A DNA stretch of 64,000 nucleotides from Maratus speciosus (lineage: Eukaryota; Arthropoda; Arachnida; Araneae; Salticidae). The stretch is from the NCBI GenBank assembly GCA_963932465.1, contig OZ010787.1, positions 31,562,087 through 31,626,086 of the forward strand. Reading direction: 5' to 3'. Made by a program: the position numbers and the translations under genes. Shown one piece after another: positions 32,961 through 44,206 of the stretch; position 1 is the stretch's first letter, and each line of letters opens with the position of its first letter. The notes beneath the pieces are model-generated. The model had not been told where the DNA came from, made no database searches, and was given only the letters and a program-made list of their open reading frames with translations.

Positions 32961-33138
32961 ATATTGGATCGTTCGGATAGTCGTGTCCGTTTGGGAAGAA
33001 CAATTCGTACCACAAAATTCTATCATTTAATTATTAGACATTGATTCTGATATTTAATGTCTAATAATTACCGGGTAGAATTTTCCGGTACGAATGGATT
33101 TTCCGAAACGGACACGACTTTCCGAACGACCCAATATA
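32961..33138. mobile_element. Fold-back MITE R2
   Basis: Arms 'ttggatcgttcggatagtcg' and the inverse of 'ttgggtcgttcggaaagtcg', about 80 bp each, with a short loop. Aligns with R1. Confidence 0.8.
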
Positions 33139-33196
33139 ATGCCGACATACAAACAAAGTTTGAACCAGAAACACCTTAAATAATTGATTACTCATT

Positions 33197-33313
33197 TAAC
33201 CCTTTATGCCCCGGCGTTACATTAAAGTACCATTAAAATAACTTGTTATAGATTTCGTTTAAATAATTTAATTTGTAGTAATACAGTTTAAAATGAGTTC
33301 TAGATACTTTACT
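33197..33313 (+). mobile_element. Possible family H end fragment
   Basis: TTAACCCTTTATGCCCCGGC followed by 'attaaagtaccatt' resembles the H3 left end ('ttaaccctttatc', 'ggtactttgaagtacc'). C4 follows directly. Weak. Confidence 0.35.
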
Positions 33314-33824
33314 TTAACCCTTAAATGCGCGATTTTTTATTTTGTTTCGAAAAAATTATATATGATACTCTGAAATGTTTATAAGACAGGAAAAATAATG
33401 AAAAAAATCAGAGATCTATTTTTCATATAATACATTAATTTTTTCTTCTGTTGCACATGTGCAATACAAGCAAAAACTACTGTCGTGTGGTTGTTAATGC
33501 AAATTAGTAAATACTTTACAAAGTATATCTCCAAATACCTTATTTTGTACATTTATTTATTTTATAAAATTAAGATTTAACCCTCTAATTCATATAATAG
33601 AATACGTTCTAGAAGTTACGTAGTTCAGAGAATCTGACTTTACATCAAAAAGTTTCAATGGTTAATTTCACTTTATTTAAATAGGGAATTTCTGTTTTTC
33701 TAATTAAAGCAAAGATTGCTATTTTAATATTCTGGTGTGAATTAGGTATATGCGAATAAAAAAATCTATTAAATTCAAAGCAGTATTGTTTGCATATATG
33801 TAAAGCTGCGCAATAATGGGTTAA
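33314..33824 (+). mobile_element. Family C MITE, copy C4, uninterrupted
   Basis: TTAACCCTTAAATGCGCGAT to TGCGCAATAATGGGTTAA, 511 bp, a good reference length for the family. Inner CATCAAAA/ATTCTGGTGTG motifs and TTTGCATATATGTAAA palindrome near the right end. Confidence 0.88.
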
Positions 33825-34388
33825 TTTGTTCCAAAAGCATTATTGATTACACAAAATAAAATATTTTTAAAAGGATGATTTATTTTGCCTTTTCATCTTT
33901 TCAGCTTCCTTAATGTTGAAAGATTGGGGAGGGGGGGGGGGGTTCAGTTCGTAAATAGTTCTGCTGTAAGAACATTAAATTTCTACATTATCTAACTCTA
34001 CAAAATGCAAAAAAAATATTGTTAATAAAATATTTCAGTGGAGTTATATATATTACACAAAATCCCTATAAATTCAAATTTAATTAATGAATTTAATTGG
34101 CAAAATTATTCTAAAATTTATTAAATGATTGTGTAAATATTCTAATGTAGTTCCAGAAATTCCCGAAAAGTGCTTTAGAAGAGGAGATTTTGATGAATTC
34201 ATAATTTGGGACATAAATGTTAAGATACTTACAAAATCAATACACAATCCCAATTAGGTTTGAATTGATTCCGTTTGTAGTGGATTGCTATTGTCAATAA
34301 ATTTAATGCTTATACTAAGAAAGTTAAGAAAATGTATTCACATAATTTTGCAATAAGTTATTATCATTGTTTTCTGTTTTTGTTTTTT

Positions 34389-35515
34389 ATGTCAAAATTT
34401 CATAAAACGCCAATTAAGTTTAGATTTATTTGTTTATTCAAGAGGTACTGGCAAAAGGTTGAATGCGAAACTAAGGTATTTTTTAATGTATTTATGGTCT
34501 TTTTTAAACAAAAGAATACAACTTACTTTTGGTGTATTGACAATAGCATTGAAGTTTTAAATAAATTAAAACACACTCCCAAGTCTCCTACTAATTTCCG
34601 TACTTATGATTTTGAAAATATTTTTTCTAATATTCCAATCGATCTGCTTCATAATACATTAAAAAATATTTTTGATTTATTTTACATTGAGGAGGAACTT
34701 CGAATGAATATCGATTTTTCTTGAGTTAATGTATTTTTTTTTTTTGTTTTTAGAATAATTTTATTACATTTAACAACTTCATTTTTCATCTAGTTTGTGC
34801 CATTTGTATTGACACTAATTTCTCAAGTTCTGCAGCTAATTCTTTTTTTTATTATGAATTTAATTACGTTTTACATACAAATAACAGTTTGAAAGTTTAT
34901 AGGCATATCGATGATTTTCTTATTTTCGGTGACAAGCATCTGATATAGAATAGCGAAATTTAACCTAATTGTCAAAAATTAAATAAAGCATCAGATAATT
35001 GTTTACATGTTAATTTTCTGTATTTAGATTTAATGATTACTGATAATGTTATGAAAATTAAGCTCTTTCATAAAAGTGATTTCTTAAATTTCAATACTTA
35101 ACCCTCTGTCTACCAGAAGGGTCCAATGGACCCGACATGTACATTCAAAATATTTATTCAAACCAGAAATTTCTTCAAAACAAACTAAATGTATAAATCA
35201 GACAATAATAAGTTAAATAAACAAATTAAATAGTTTTAAGTAAAAATTCTGGTGTAGAATGTTTTTATAAAACTTGAGTAAAATTTCCGGTAGTTCTAGG
35301 GTTAATCACTGCCATATTTGTTTTCAAATTAATGTAAAAAAGTTTGTATTAATATTATATTGGGGCAAGTTAATAGATTCTATAAAATATCTAACAATAA
35401 GCAGTTTTTAAGTATACAGATTTTTACATTTACAGCAAAACCTTTTTCTAATAATTTATATCCGTAGCATTTTATTTTGCATCATGTAAATAAACTCAAT
35501 AAGCCTTTTTCGGAA
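34389..35515 (+). pseudogene. Penelope-like reverse transcriptase relic
   Basis: Frames read MSKFHKTPIKFRFI, the LPKLHKxP-KFRFI start typical of Penelope-like RTs, then YFWCIDNSIEVLNKLK, NFRTYDFENIFSNIPIDLLH (RT motif A region, DFxxLYTNIPH type), and later VYRHIDDFLIFG at about 34897, the catalytic YxDD motif as HIDD. After the nested family A MITE (35098-35305) the frame picks up GQVNRFYKISNNKQFL and KPFSNNLYP, which fits the thumb and connector region. The stop at 34722-34724, further stops and the MITE make it dead. No GIY-YIG endonuclease domain was seen. Family call is good; 5' and 3' edges unknown. Confidence 0.78.
35098..35305 (-). mobile_element. piggyBac-like MITE, family A, copy A4, inside the Penelope-like relic
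   Basis: TTAACCCTCTGTCTACCAGA to GTAGTTCTAGGGTTAA. Removal leaves one TTAA in 'aatttcaatac-TTAA-tcactgccat', in the RT C-terminal region. Confidence 0.92.
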
Positions 35516-35554
35516 TAGCAACAGCATGCGGGCCAAGCACCACGAAGGTATTTG

Positions 35555-35729
35555 CAGTGTTGCCAGTGGGGTACTTTTTTTTATTTATATTTCTTGATTC
35601 TCACAAGATTTTTGAAAGAATAAAATTTGCCTTATTCAATGACAGATAAAATACGGCGGATTACAATTTCAACAAAGGGATGCAAATCAAAATATGGAAA
35701 ATAAAAAAAGTAGCCCACCGGTAACACCG
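35555..35729. mobile_element. hAT-like MITE with CAGTGTTGCCAGTGG ends
   Basis: CAGTGTTGCCAGTGGGGTAC and the inverse of CGGTGTTACCGGTGGGCTAC, both followed inward by T-runs. Target duplication is not clear. Confidence 0.68.
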
Positions 35730-36186
35730 GGTGGTTAAAACGTCGCCTTGATTGTATGAAGTGGTTATGCTAAAGTCTTTATACGAACGCATGGCATCGG
35801 ATGTTTTTCAAGATGGAACTCTAGCAGACTGTAATTTCTATATAATAAAACACAATGTAACGATTCCGGCTTATACCCATCCTTGAGAAAAGCAACATAT
35901 TGCGGCCATGTTAGGCATAAGTATTCAAGAGACCGTAAGTTTTCCAATTTTTCAATTTATTGAAATATACACATAATCTGCTTTGTATCACATCCATTTT
36001 TCTTTATTTTCTCTAAGACCTTCAAAACTATCTAATTTTAATGTTTTAAATTCCTTATTAAAAATAACGGATAGACAGCTATTATGCAACGGATAACCAG
36101 ATATAAACAAACGAGATTGTTGCCATTTAGAGCTGCAAATTCCAAATCTAGAAATAAATGAATGACTCTTACAGTGTTTCACAAAT

Positions 36187-36187
36187 G

Positions 36188-36222
<35 letters not shown>
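36187..36222. repeat. (ATA)n / (TAA)n microsatellite
   Basis: About 12 trinucleotide units. Confidence 0.9.
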
Positions 36223-36888
36223 TGATTCTGATCTTAAAATATTTGTAAAAGCATATTAATGCTTTTAAATACTTTGAAATGCGTTTTCACTTTCTCATAC
36301 CAGCTCATAATTTTGTGAAAATTGGATTTAACAAGACTTATAGCGCCATCTATCGACCATAAAGTAAGGTTACGAAACACTATTCTTACACTTGAATAAA
36401 AATAGTTTTCGTCTTTTGCTTACATGTTTTATTGACAAATTTAAAACACACTGACACTGTTTTATTTCTTTAAAATGTATCCTATTTATTAATCATACAT
36501 ATATATATAGAAGGTCCAAATACCGGCTACTAGGTGTTCTGAGAACTGAGCGCAGCGCAGCCTAGCGGTGATAAGCAGAGTTTGTAACTTTAATTAAGAG
36601 AAGAAAGTTAAGAAAAGTACGTCGCTGAAGTCTGTGTCATTTACAAATTGTAAAAGCAAAAGTGTCGAATCTACGTAATTTGGAACATCAAAAGATTTTC
36701 AGACATGTGTTTCTCATTTTTTTTAAATGTACTCATCGTATATTTGCTTGAATTGTTGATTAAGTTATTTTCTAGACATATGTAGCTCTCACTTGCCACG
36801 CGCACAGTATTGGTGTTTTATTATATGAATGAGTAATACCGGTTTTAACTTAAACATAGCAGTGGTCCGAATACCGGCTACCTAGAGT

Positions 36889-36920
36889 GGTCTAAATACC
36901 GGCTAGCCGGTATTTAGACC
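36889..36920. repeat. Perfect 32 bp palindrome in transposon Z
   Basis: GGTCTAAATACCGGCT followed directly by its exact inverse. It is built from two inverted copies of the element's own end motif, so it may be a joint between ends or an extra transposase-binding site. Confidence 0.9.
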
Positions 36921-37254
36921 TCTCTCGGTTGCTCTACTTGAAGGGGGGGGGGGATAAATTAATTTAAATAGATCCATAATTAATAAATTAATTTAAATGG
37001 TTCAGAAATAGTCCCCGTCCCATTTCGCAATATTAAAAAAGCAACCATAACCGTAATTCTTCGGGACCGACACTTGTAACCGGATCGCTTTCCAAAAAAG
37101 AGCTGTTGGACACTACAAAATTGCCTGTAACAAATGTGAAGAGAAAGAAAAAAAATGACTGATTAAACCAGGCGAAAGAGGCAGAAATTTGATTTTAATT
37201 GACCCGAGATTTCCTTGGCCACAGTGTTGCCAGATTGGGGACTTTTTTAACCCC

Positions 37255-37667
37255 TTAACCCATTAAGGACCAGCATGTTTTACAGGAATTTTATTCAGTT
37301 CACGCCACTTTTTTGTTAAACACTTACTTATACTTTATGAATCACTGAAATGTGTTAATTAAATAAGGCACATTTTACTTTTCTCTTTTAATGGTATCAA
37401 AAAAATTAAAAAATTCACAAATATAATGTTGCGAAAATGCAACGTCAGTCTTTAACCCTCCGTCAACCAGACGGGTCCATTGGACCCGACAGGTACATAC
37501 AAAATATTCATTCAAACCAGAAATTTCTTTAAAATAAACTAAGTATATAAACCAGACAAAAATAAGGTAAATAAATAAGTTAAATAGTTTTAAATAAAAA
37601 TTCTGGTGTAGAACGTTTTATTAAAACTTGAATAAAATTCCCGGTAGATCTAGGGTTAATGGGTTAA
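37255..37667. mobile_element. TTAA element, family L, with nested A5
   Basis: TTAACCCATTAAGGACCAGC to TTAATGGGTTAA. After removing it, K2 reads 'ccccTTAAcgctcg', matching K1 'cccTTAAcattttaacgg'. Confidence 0.65.
37452..37659 (-). mobile_element. piggyBac-like MITE, family A, copy A5
   Basis: TTAACCCTCCGTCAACCAGA to GTAGATCTAGGGTTAA, 208 bp. It belongs to the same subgroup as the copies at 58549 and 58676 ('cccgacaggtacatacaaaa'). Confidence 0.92.
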
Positions 37668-38069
37668 CGCTCGAATTAAATTACTGTTTAAAAATTCAAA
37701 CTGCTTATTGGCACCACTTTTATGAAAAAGAAATATTCACCTTATTTAATGACAGGTAAAACGATACTAAAATATAGCCAATTTCATTTCACTATTTTAT
37801 AAAACTGGTGGGAATCAAACAATCTGAGTAAAAGGCACAGCCAGTGAATATGACGGGAGCGGGAATTAAGGGGTTAATTCAGATTATTTGACTGTCACCA
37901 CTTTTTTAAAATTGTATAATTCACCTATTTTTCAGAATTTTTAATCTATTTTTAAATAGGGCGAATGTTTCTATTTCCAAAAAGCGGTGACAATCAACAA
38001 TCTGGGGACAAAAAAGTCCCCAATCTGGCCACACTGCTTGGCCATCGTAAAAGTAACAAATATTTCGCA

Positions 38070-38323
38070 ACCCGAGATTTCCTCGGGGATGCATTATTTC
38101 CGTCTAATTAATCCTCCTTAATTATTCCCACCAGTTATTTTTTTATTGTAAATTATGTCTTATTTAATCGGAGCGTTTTCCCGGTTAAATTAGACAAAAA
38201 CTGTTGTTTTGAAAAACCGGTGACAAACGAATAAAAATTCTTAAAAGACGCTCGTCGCGAAGGGGTAAAATACGCAATTTTTGAAGCTATTTTGATAAAA
38301 CAATTACGCAGCCAGAGGGCTAA
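38070..38323 (+). mobile_element. Family F MITE, partial copy F2
   Basis: CCCGAGATTTCCTCGGGGAT near the left and GCAGCCAGAGGGCTAA at the right; aligns inverted with F1 at 18672. The left terminal TTAA is missing. Confidence 0.62.
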
Positions 38324-39358
38324 AAAATTGAAAAAGGAAAATATCTAACAGAGGAAGATGATAAATTTGTGTCTTCTGCATGGGCGCTTACTCTGTGGAC
38401 AAGAATGGGAGAGGGGATTCTGGGTTCAATGTTAAGAATGCGATATGTGGGTTGACAGGGACTATACTGATGAAGAGAGTGATGTTATGCTTTTGATTTT
38501 TTCAGATAAAATAATTCTCATTTCAATCAGCAAGCTTTTTTTTTTTTTTTGGTTTTACAAGTTAGAAACAAAATTAGAAACATAATGGGAAGAATACTGT
38601 GAGAGATAGTCGTAAAGAATTTTAAAAATTTGACAAAAATACTTATTTATTAAAAATTGTGCATTTTTTTCTGTGCATAAGAAATGTTATTAATCAATAC
38701 AATTTATTAAAATAATATTCTTATTGCTTAATAATTGTCATTAGCTCTATTTGTGTGATCTTTTGGAAAAAAACTTAGGTAACCTGTATTTAGACCCCAT
38801 TTTAAAAACTTAAAATTTGAAGACTTTCGGAATTTTGCTTCTTATAATCAGAAAACGCATATGAAACTGATTTTTTTTCCCCTCTAAACATACGTAAGAC
38901 GTGTCAAGGTACCCTGCTGTCACTTTTTATTTTATTAATTTTGAAAATTGTATAATCTAGATTGAAAACAAAAGGGGTAGCCGGTATTTGGACCTTATCC
39001 TCTATATATACAGTAGCGCTCAAAAATATTTTGACAAAGTTAATAATTGACTTAATTAAAAACAACAATAAAATACAAAAATCAATCATTTATTTTATTT
39101 AACCGTATTGAATGTTTTACAGAATCTTAGTAAATTAACTAGCATTTGCTAGAAAATAACATGAAACCCCCCAAAAATCGGTGAATGATGAATCAAAAGT
39201 ATTTTGACATTATAATAAAAAAACTGTTTTAACACAATAATTATCAGATACAGTAATGAGTCATTTTTTTATTACTACAACCAACTTACAACAATCACTT
39301 GTAGATGGCTTTTTTATAATACGGTCAACATTGCAAGTTGTTTTTTTTTGGGGCGTCC

Positions 39359-39507
39359 ATAGCTGCCAACTTTTACGCTTTTTTCCTACCACTATTTTTA
39401 ATCAGAAAAATTCCCCTTATTCAATCCTGTGTTTTCGATGATTATTAAAGAAAGATTTCTCTATTAAATTACAGTGGTAGGAAAAAAGCGTAAAACTTCG
39501 CAGCTAT
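39359..39507. mobile_element. hAT-like MITE, family X, copy 1, with 8 bp duplication
   Basis: ATAGCTGCCAACTTTTACGC and the inverse of ATAGCTGCGAAGTTTTACGC. GGGCGTCC flanks both sides (39351-39358, 39508-39515). Inserted in element Y. Confidence 0.9.
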
Positions 39508-39524
39508 GGGCGTCCACTTCGAGG

Positions 39525-39680
39525 CTTATTTTCGATAGATTTCCGTTTATTAAAAATTTTATTATGTATACTAACAAGCTACAGAGACACTTTAAAAGAA
39601 ATAGCAACTTCTGCTTGCTTCCTTCCTTGCTTAAGTGCATTTATAACGTGTTTTCTAAAATCAATAGGATATTCTTTACA
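39525..39680 (-). pseudogene. Tc1-like transposase N-terminal scrap
   Basis: Minus-strand frame has YPIDFRKHVINALKQGRKQK, and in a shifted frame SIHNKIFNKRKSIENKPR. This resembles the first helix-turn-helix of Tc1 transposases (DFRKxIVxxYxxGKS ... IxKxxSVxNKPRSGRP). The catalytic domain is absent. Confidence 0.55.
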
Positions 39681-39982
39681 TTTCGGGATTTTAAAATTAT
39701 CTCAATAAGTCAATATGAACATTAATCGAAGCTATAGAGCAACTGATGCCTTCAACACTTAAATGTAAAGAAATTGTCGAAATACTTTTGAGCTAGGAGG
39801 AGTCATATTTCTTCGATGGTGCCGAAAATTAACAAAAAAGTAGAAACTTGATATCTTTGAACAACAATCATATTGTTCCCAATGATAGGGAACATATTTT
39901 CTTTTACATTTTTATATTTAACAAAATAAAAGCGAATATAATGTTGTCAAAATACTTTTGAGCGCTACTGTATATAACATTT

Positions 39983-40005
39983 GTGTGTGTGTGTGGGGGG
40001 GGGGG
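39983..40005. repeat. (TG)n followed by a G-run
   Basis: Simple sequence, likely unstable in length. Confidence 0.85.
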
Positions 40006-40095
40006 GTAAACGATAAAAATGCAATTTCAAAGTGTAATAGAAAAAATTAGTATTATTTCAATAGTTGCAGCAGACTTTTTTTTAATTACGCAGTT

Positions 40096-40303
40096 TTAAC
40101 ACTAGAACGGCGGCGAGGGGTCATTTTGACCCTTGCCAAGTGAATACATGTCGATTCGAACCAGAAAACTTTTTAAAATATAAGATTAATATACGCTGCC
40201 CAAAAATAACTTAAATAAATAAGTTAAATATTTTTAAGAAAAAATTCTGATGCGAAATATTTTTATAAAACTTGAGTAAAATTTCCCGCCGTTCTAGTGT
40301 TAA
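40096..40303 (+). mobile_element. piggyBac-like MITE, family A-prime, copy 2
   Basis: TTAACACTAGAACGGCGG with its exact inverse at the right end (18 bp). Palindrome GGGTCATTTTGACCC, 18 bp inside the left end. 208 bp. Confidence 0.9.
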
Positions 40304-40730
40304 TGCATATTTGTTACATTTTTGCTTTATTAAGAAATCTTAATTTTGTTATGGTATATTAGCAGGAAAGCCTGGTTTACCCAGAAGTATTCTAAATGCT
40401 AACAGTGTGTTTATTAGAATTTAAACTAGCCGAACTTTGCTCATCTAAATGCTTCCATATTGTCAATTATTTTTTATCAGTTTTTCAAAATTAAAATTAA
40501 AGCATGGATACATTAAATGATTCATAGCTTTTATTACTAAAATAAGTGCTAAAAACAATTAAAATGTTTTAAACATTAATACCAATATTCAGATCTTAAA
40601 AATAAAATAAAATGTCAGGAGCAGTTTTTCAAATTTTAAGCCTAGGACGGGCATTTACACTAGTATGTTATAAATAAAACTTTGAGGGTGGCCTTCCAGA
40701 GAACTTCTGCCTATATAGCTCCAGCTGAGA

Positions 40731-42222
40731 TACAATCATTCACGGTAACTTTGAACCAAGGGGTTTAACTTTGCACCACGTCCTAATTTTTAATATGTTT
40801 GACTTCGAAAGGCTGCAAAAACTCCAGTGCTACACTCTGTTGGCAAAGTTATAAACTGAGCTTTCTATTCTTTATTTTAGAACATATATTGGCAACATTA
40901 TACACTATTAATTGCATCATCCAACTATTATTGTGAAGTACTGTTTTCAAGTTAATTTTTAATGCTGTTTTGAAGTTGTTGTAATCCAATTAAATTTTTA
41001 TAGTAAGTAACAATATACTCATTTATAAGACATATTATTGTCTAAATGTTATAAATGTGTTATTATTTTGCGATTATGTATTTACTAATAGTCAGTAAAA
41101 TGTAAAATTAGAAGGCACTACCATTTTACGTTATTTTCAGTATAACTTTGAGCCGGCTCAAAGTTAGGCATATGTTTATTGTTTATTGATAAATACTATA
41201 TAATTTTTTGTTTATTAAAACTATGTGAAATAATGATTAAAAAAAATACAAAAATAAAAATAATATCTGATGGTTATACGAAAATACCATTTTCTTGTCA
41301 AAAATTCACCATATTTGCACGTGTATAATATATGAATGCCGAAAGTGTACATTACATATATCATGCAAATATTTTAAAAAATATGTGTAAAATACATAAA
41401 ATTCACTTAAAGAAGTTATTTGGGGCTGAGCTACTGAAGTTTGACATCCAATATATTCGACCAGGGATGCCAGTTTGGTCTAAAATTTTAATCCGACATT
41501 TTAAATTCATACCGGAAATTTCCAAAGAAGAATTTTTACTTTCCTGTAATCGTTAAATCTCTCTTATTAAATAAAAAATAAAATACAATTCTTTATTTCT
41601 GGTATGGACACTAAATTTCTGAATAAGAATGGAGGCCAAACTGGCAACTCTGCACTCGACATTTTTTATTCTTGTTTGATTAATATTAGTACTAGCATGT
41701 ACGACTGTAACTATGCCTATATTATTAAGTTAAAACATTGAAAAAAAATTTCACTGCATTTTTTATGTTTTATGTGCACAATAAACAGTTCTTTTTTGCT
41801 AAATATTCATGGTTTTCATCTTCCACTCTTCTTATGCATAATATCTGTTTTACTATCATAAATCATACAAATCTTGTAACGTTGGGAAATGTAACTTAGG
41901 AGTCTTTAAATATCTGAAAAAAAACTTTTTTTTTTGCTCCAAAGATGTCCTAACAATAATACTTTTTTTATAACGTCTTATTTTATATTATATTTATAAT
42001 ATGGTGCAAAGTTATCCTACATGGCTGGATAACATTGAACAAGGATAAAAATACATTTTTTATTGTTTATATCACTATTATTCCTTAATTTCTGATAGTC
42101 ATACAATCATTTACGATCATTTCTTCTCTTTTATGCCACTGTTTGCAACAATATTCTTAAGATAAGAGCGGGGCATCTGAAAATAGAGAAAATGCGGATC
42201 GAAGTTACCCTGAATGTCTGTA
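40731..42222 (+). mobile_element. TA-type DNA transposon KK, copy 1
   Basis: TACAATCATTCACGGTAACT at the left and the inverse of TACAGACATTCAGGGTAACT at the right. It aligns inverted over its length with 51613-53065. No transposase was seen. It carries a hAT MITE (41462-41652) that the other copy lacks. Confidence 0.8.
41462..41652. mobile_element. hAT MITE, family LL, with readable empty site
   Basis: CAGGGATGCCAGTTTGGTCT and the inverse of CAGAGTTGCCAGTTTGGCCT. Flanks 'tattcgac' and 'cactcgac' are a worn 8 bp duplication; copy 2 of KK reads 'cattctac' once at this point. Confidence 0.82.
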
Positions 42223-42472
42223 ATGGCGGATGTGGCAATGGAAGACATTTACATCTGCGGGATATCATTTTTTTAAAGTCATCAGGGGTCAAGGTGGGGG
42301 TATAGCTACTTTCATGTTCATATTTCATTAATTAATTAATTAATACATATTATAAAATTTAAATTTCAAATTTGTTTGGTTTTGGTTATACAGTAATTGT
42401 TTTTATTTAAACTTTAATCAGTTAAATTTTTAGAGTATATAATTTCTTACTTAATAGTTGAAATCTCACGAT

Positions 42473-42537
42473 TAAACAGGGAGAAAATCTCTATTAAATT
42501 TTAGTGGTAACAAAAAAGCGCAAACACTTGGCAGCTA
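42473..42537. mobile_element. Family X MITE, half copy
   Basis: 'ctctattaaattttagtggt' to 'cttggcagct' matches the right half of X1; the left half is missing. Confidence 0.6.
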
Positions 42538-42845
42538 AGTTCATACATTGTTGATAATCCATTGCTCCTCCCACCTTCCGAAGAGATGGGAGCCGTTTCT
42601 ATTCTGAAAATTGTGTTTGGTGTTCTTGTTTCCGATGTTTAATGCTTTTTAAATGTTGTTTTCTGGATTTTGCATCCTTTTTTCATTGTATCCCCATAAA
42701 ATTTCATGCTTTTTGGCTAAAAACTATGTAATTTCTTTGCATATAAGAGCGGCTTTGCACCTGGTGAACTAAATTGATTTTTCTTTCTGAAAATTCCATT
42801 AATATGTGGCGCAATCTTTTTTTAGGTTTTCTGTTGGGTGTGGGT

Positions 42846-43365
42846 TTAACCCTTAAATGAGCAATTTTTTATTTCGAAAAAATATATATATGATTCTCTG
42901 AAAGGTTTATTACAGAGGAAAAAGAATGAAAAAATGCAGAGTTATATTTTTCATATAATGCGTCAATCTTTTCTTCCCTTGCACATCTGCAATATAAGTA
43001 AAAACTACTGTCGTGTGGCTGTTTTACGCTAAAATAATGCAAATTAGTAAATACTTTAATAAGTATGTCTCCAAATACCTTATTTTATATAATTATTTAT
43101 TTTATAAAACTTAACCTTTAACCCTTTAATTCCCAAAATAGAATACGTTCTAGAAATTACGTAGTCCAGAGAATCTGACTTTACACCTGAAAGGGTCGAT
43201 GGTTAATTTTGCTTTATTTAAATACAGAATGTTTCTTTTTTAATTAAAGCAAACTTTGCTATTTCAATTTTCTGGTGTGAATTAGGTATATGCGAATAAA
43301 GAAAATCTATTAAATTAAAAACAGTGTTGTTTGCATATATGAAAAGCTGCGCACTAAAGGGTTAA
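42846..43365 (+). mobile_element. Family C MITE, copy C5
   Basis: TTAACCCTTAAATGAGCAAT to GCGCACTAAAGGGTTAA. Confidence 0.88.
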
Positions 43366-43892
43366 ATATATTGAGTTTGCGTCGGTCTTAGGTTTAAAAG
43401 TGATCTTTGGTTAAGTTTTTGATTTGAATTTTAAGGGAACTATCAGGTAAATACCGGGTAGAATAGTACTCGTGTAGGATTTCTGTCGCACTTCCTCTGG
43501 TTGCTCTAGATTGCTATACTTTCGCTCCCTTTGTCAGGCATGTGATCAAAATAGTTTCGTTTACACCAGTTGTCGTACCGCCATGTGATCAAGGGAAGCT
43601 GTAAAGCGAACGAGTTCAGTGGACTGTCGCGGCTTGTGTCGTTCGTTGGCTGTGATGGTATATTTTAAAATATGTTGTCAGCATACTATGCCATATTTAT
43701 TTAACTATATTTTTTTTTAATGTATAAATCACATCACAAGAAACGAAATGCAATTAGATAGAATTCAAATTTATGTCGTTCATGTCTTTTTAAAAATATG
43801 TTTAAAAGTGGTATAAGGTCTAAAACAAAAATTACATAACAATATTTATACAATATTCAACTCATAAGAATTTTTAACAAACATTAAATGTA
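43366..43892. other. Unassigned stretch, locally GC-richer
   Basis: About 43440-43660 is clearly less AT-rich than its surroundings ('cgaacgagttcagtggactg', 'gtcgcggcttgtgtcgttcg'). No open frame or terminal repeats. It could be an untranslated exon or promoter, but nothing supports one over a worn repeat. Confidence 0.2.
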
Positions 43893-44067
43893 CCGTAATT
43901 TCGCGCGTATCCGCCGAACCTCAGATAAATCGATTTCCTACCAGAATTTATTTTAGATAAAATGTGACTTGCTTCTGCTTAGCACTTGTTTGACTTCTTT
44001 TTATGAATAAAATTTCCGGTTTCAAAAAGTCTTAACTAAGCCGCGGCTGATACGTGCGAAACTGCGG
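43893..44067. mobile_element. TA-flanked MITE W with CCGTAATTTCGCGCGTAT ends
   Basis: CCGTAATTTCGCGCGTATCC and the inverse of CCGCAGTTTCGCACGTATCA; TA on both sides, 175 bp. Confidence 0.8.
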
Positions 44068-44206
44068 TATTTTACATACCCGCACAATTACCTTAATGAA
44101 AAAGCATAATTATTCTGATATGCATTCTCATATAATATGATTGGAAGGTGTTATATATCTTCGAAAAGGAATTAAAAAATTTAATTATATTCTCGACAGT
44201 ATATTA

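Larger units (their letters stand above)
37247..37877 (-). mobile_element. Family K MITE, copy K2, with nested L and A5
   Basis: TTAACCCC to GGGAATTAAGGGGTTAA. 'gcccaactgc'-type interior and 'aaactggtgggaatcaaac' align with K1. Confidence 0.78.
37222..38036. mobile_element. hAT MITE with perfect 8 bp target duplication, holding a nested stack
   Basis: CAGTGTTGCCAGATTGGGGA and the inverse of CAGTGTGGCCAGATTGGGGA. Flanks CTTGGCCA at 37214-37221 and 38037-38044 are identical. Its own length is about 180 bp; the rest is K2, L and A5. Confidence 0.92.
36505..39006. mobile_element. DNA transposon Z with AAGGTCCAAATACCGGCTAC ends
   Basis: 20 bp perfect inverted ends (AAGGTCCAAATACCGGCTAC, 36511-36530, inverse at 38979-38998), with a TATATAGA-like extension outward. 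Extra copies of the end motif lie at about 36865-36920 and 38785. A hAT MITE stack (37222-38036) and a family F fragment are inserted. The stretch 38330-38470 is richer in GC and could hold a transposase scrap, but no family was recognised. Confidence 0.72.
39011..39970 (-). mobile_element. Tc1-type element Y, internally deleted
   Basis: CAGTAGCGCTCAAAAATATT and the inverse of CAGTAGCGCTCAAAAGTATT, flanked by TA. 960 bp including a nested 149 bp MITE. Only an N-terminal transposase scrap remains. Confidence 0.85.

Noticed and set aside
35765..35947. 60-codon minus-strand frame containing TWPQYVAFLKDGYKPESLHC
   Set aside because: Looks protein-like by composition, but I could not match it to any family or to a neighbouring exon.
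38330..38470. Possible transposase C-terminus in element Z (frame with WVDRDYTDEESDVML)
   Set aside because: No motif decisive enough to name a family; left as unassigned interior of Z.
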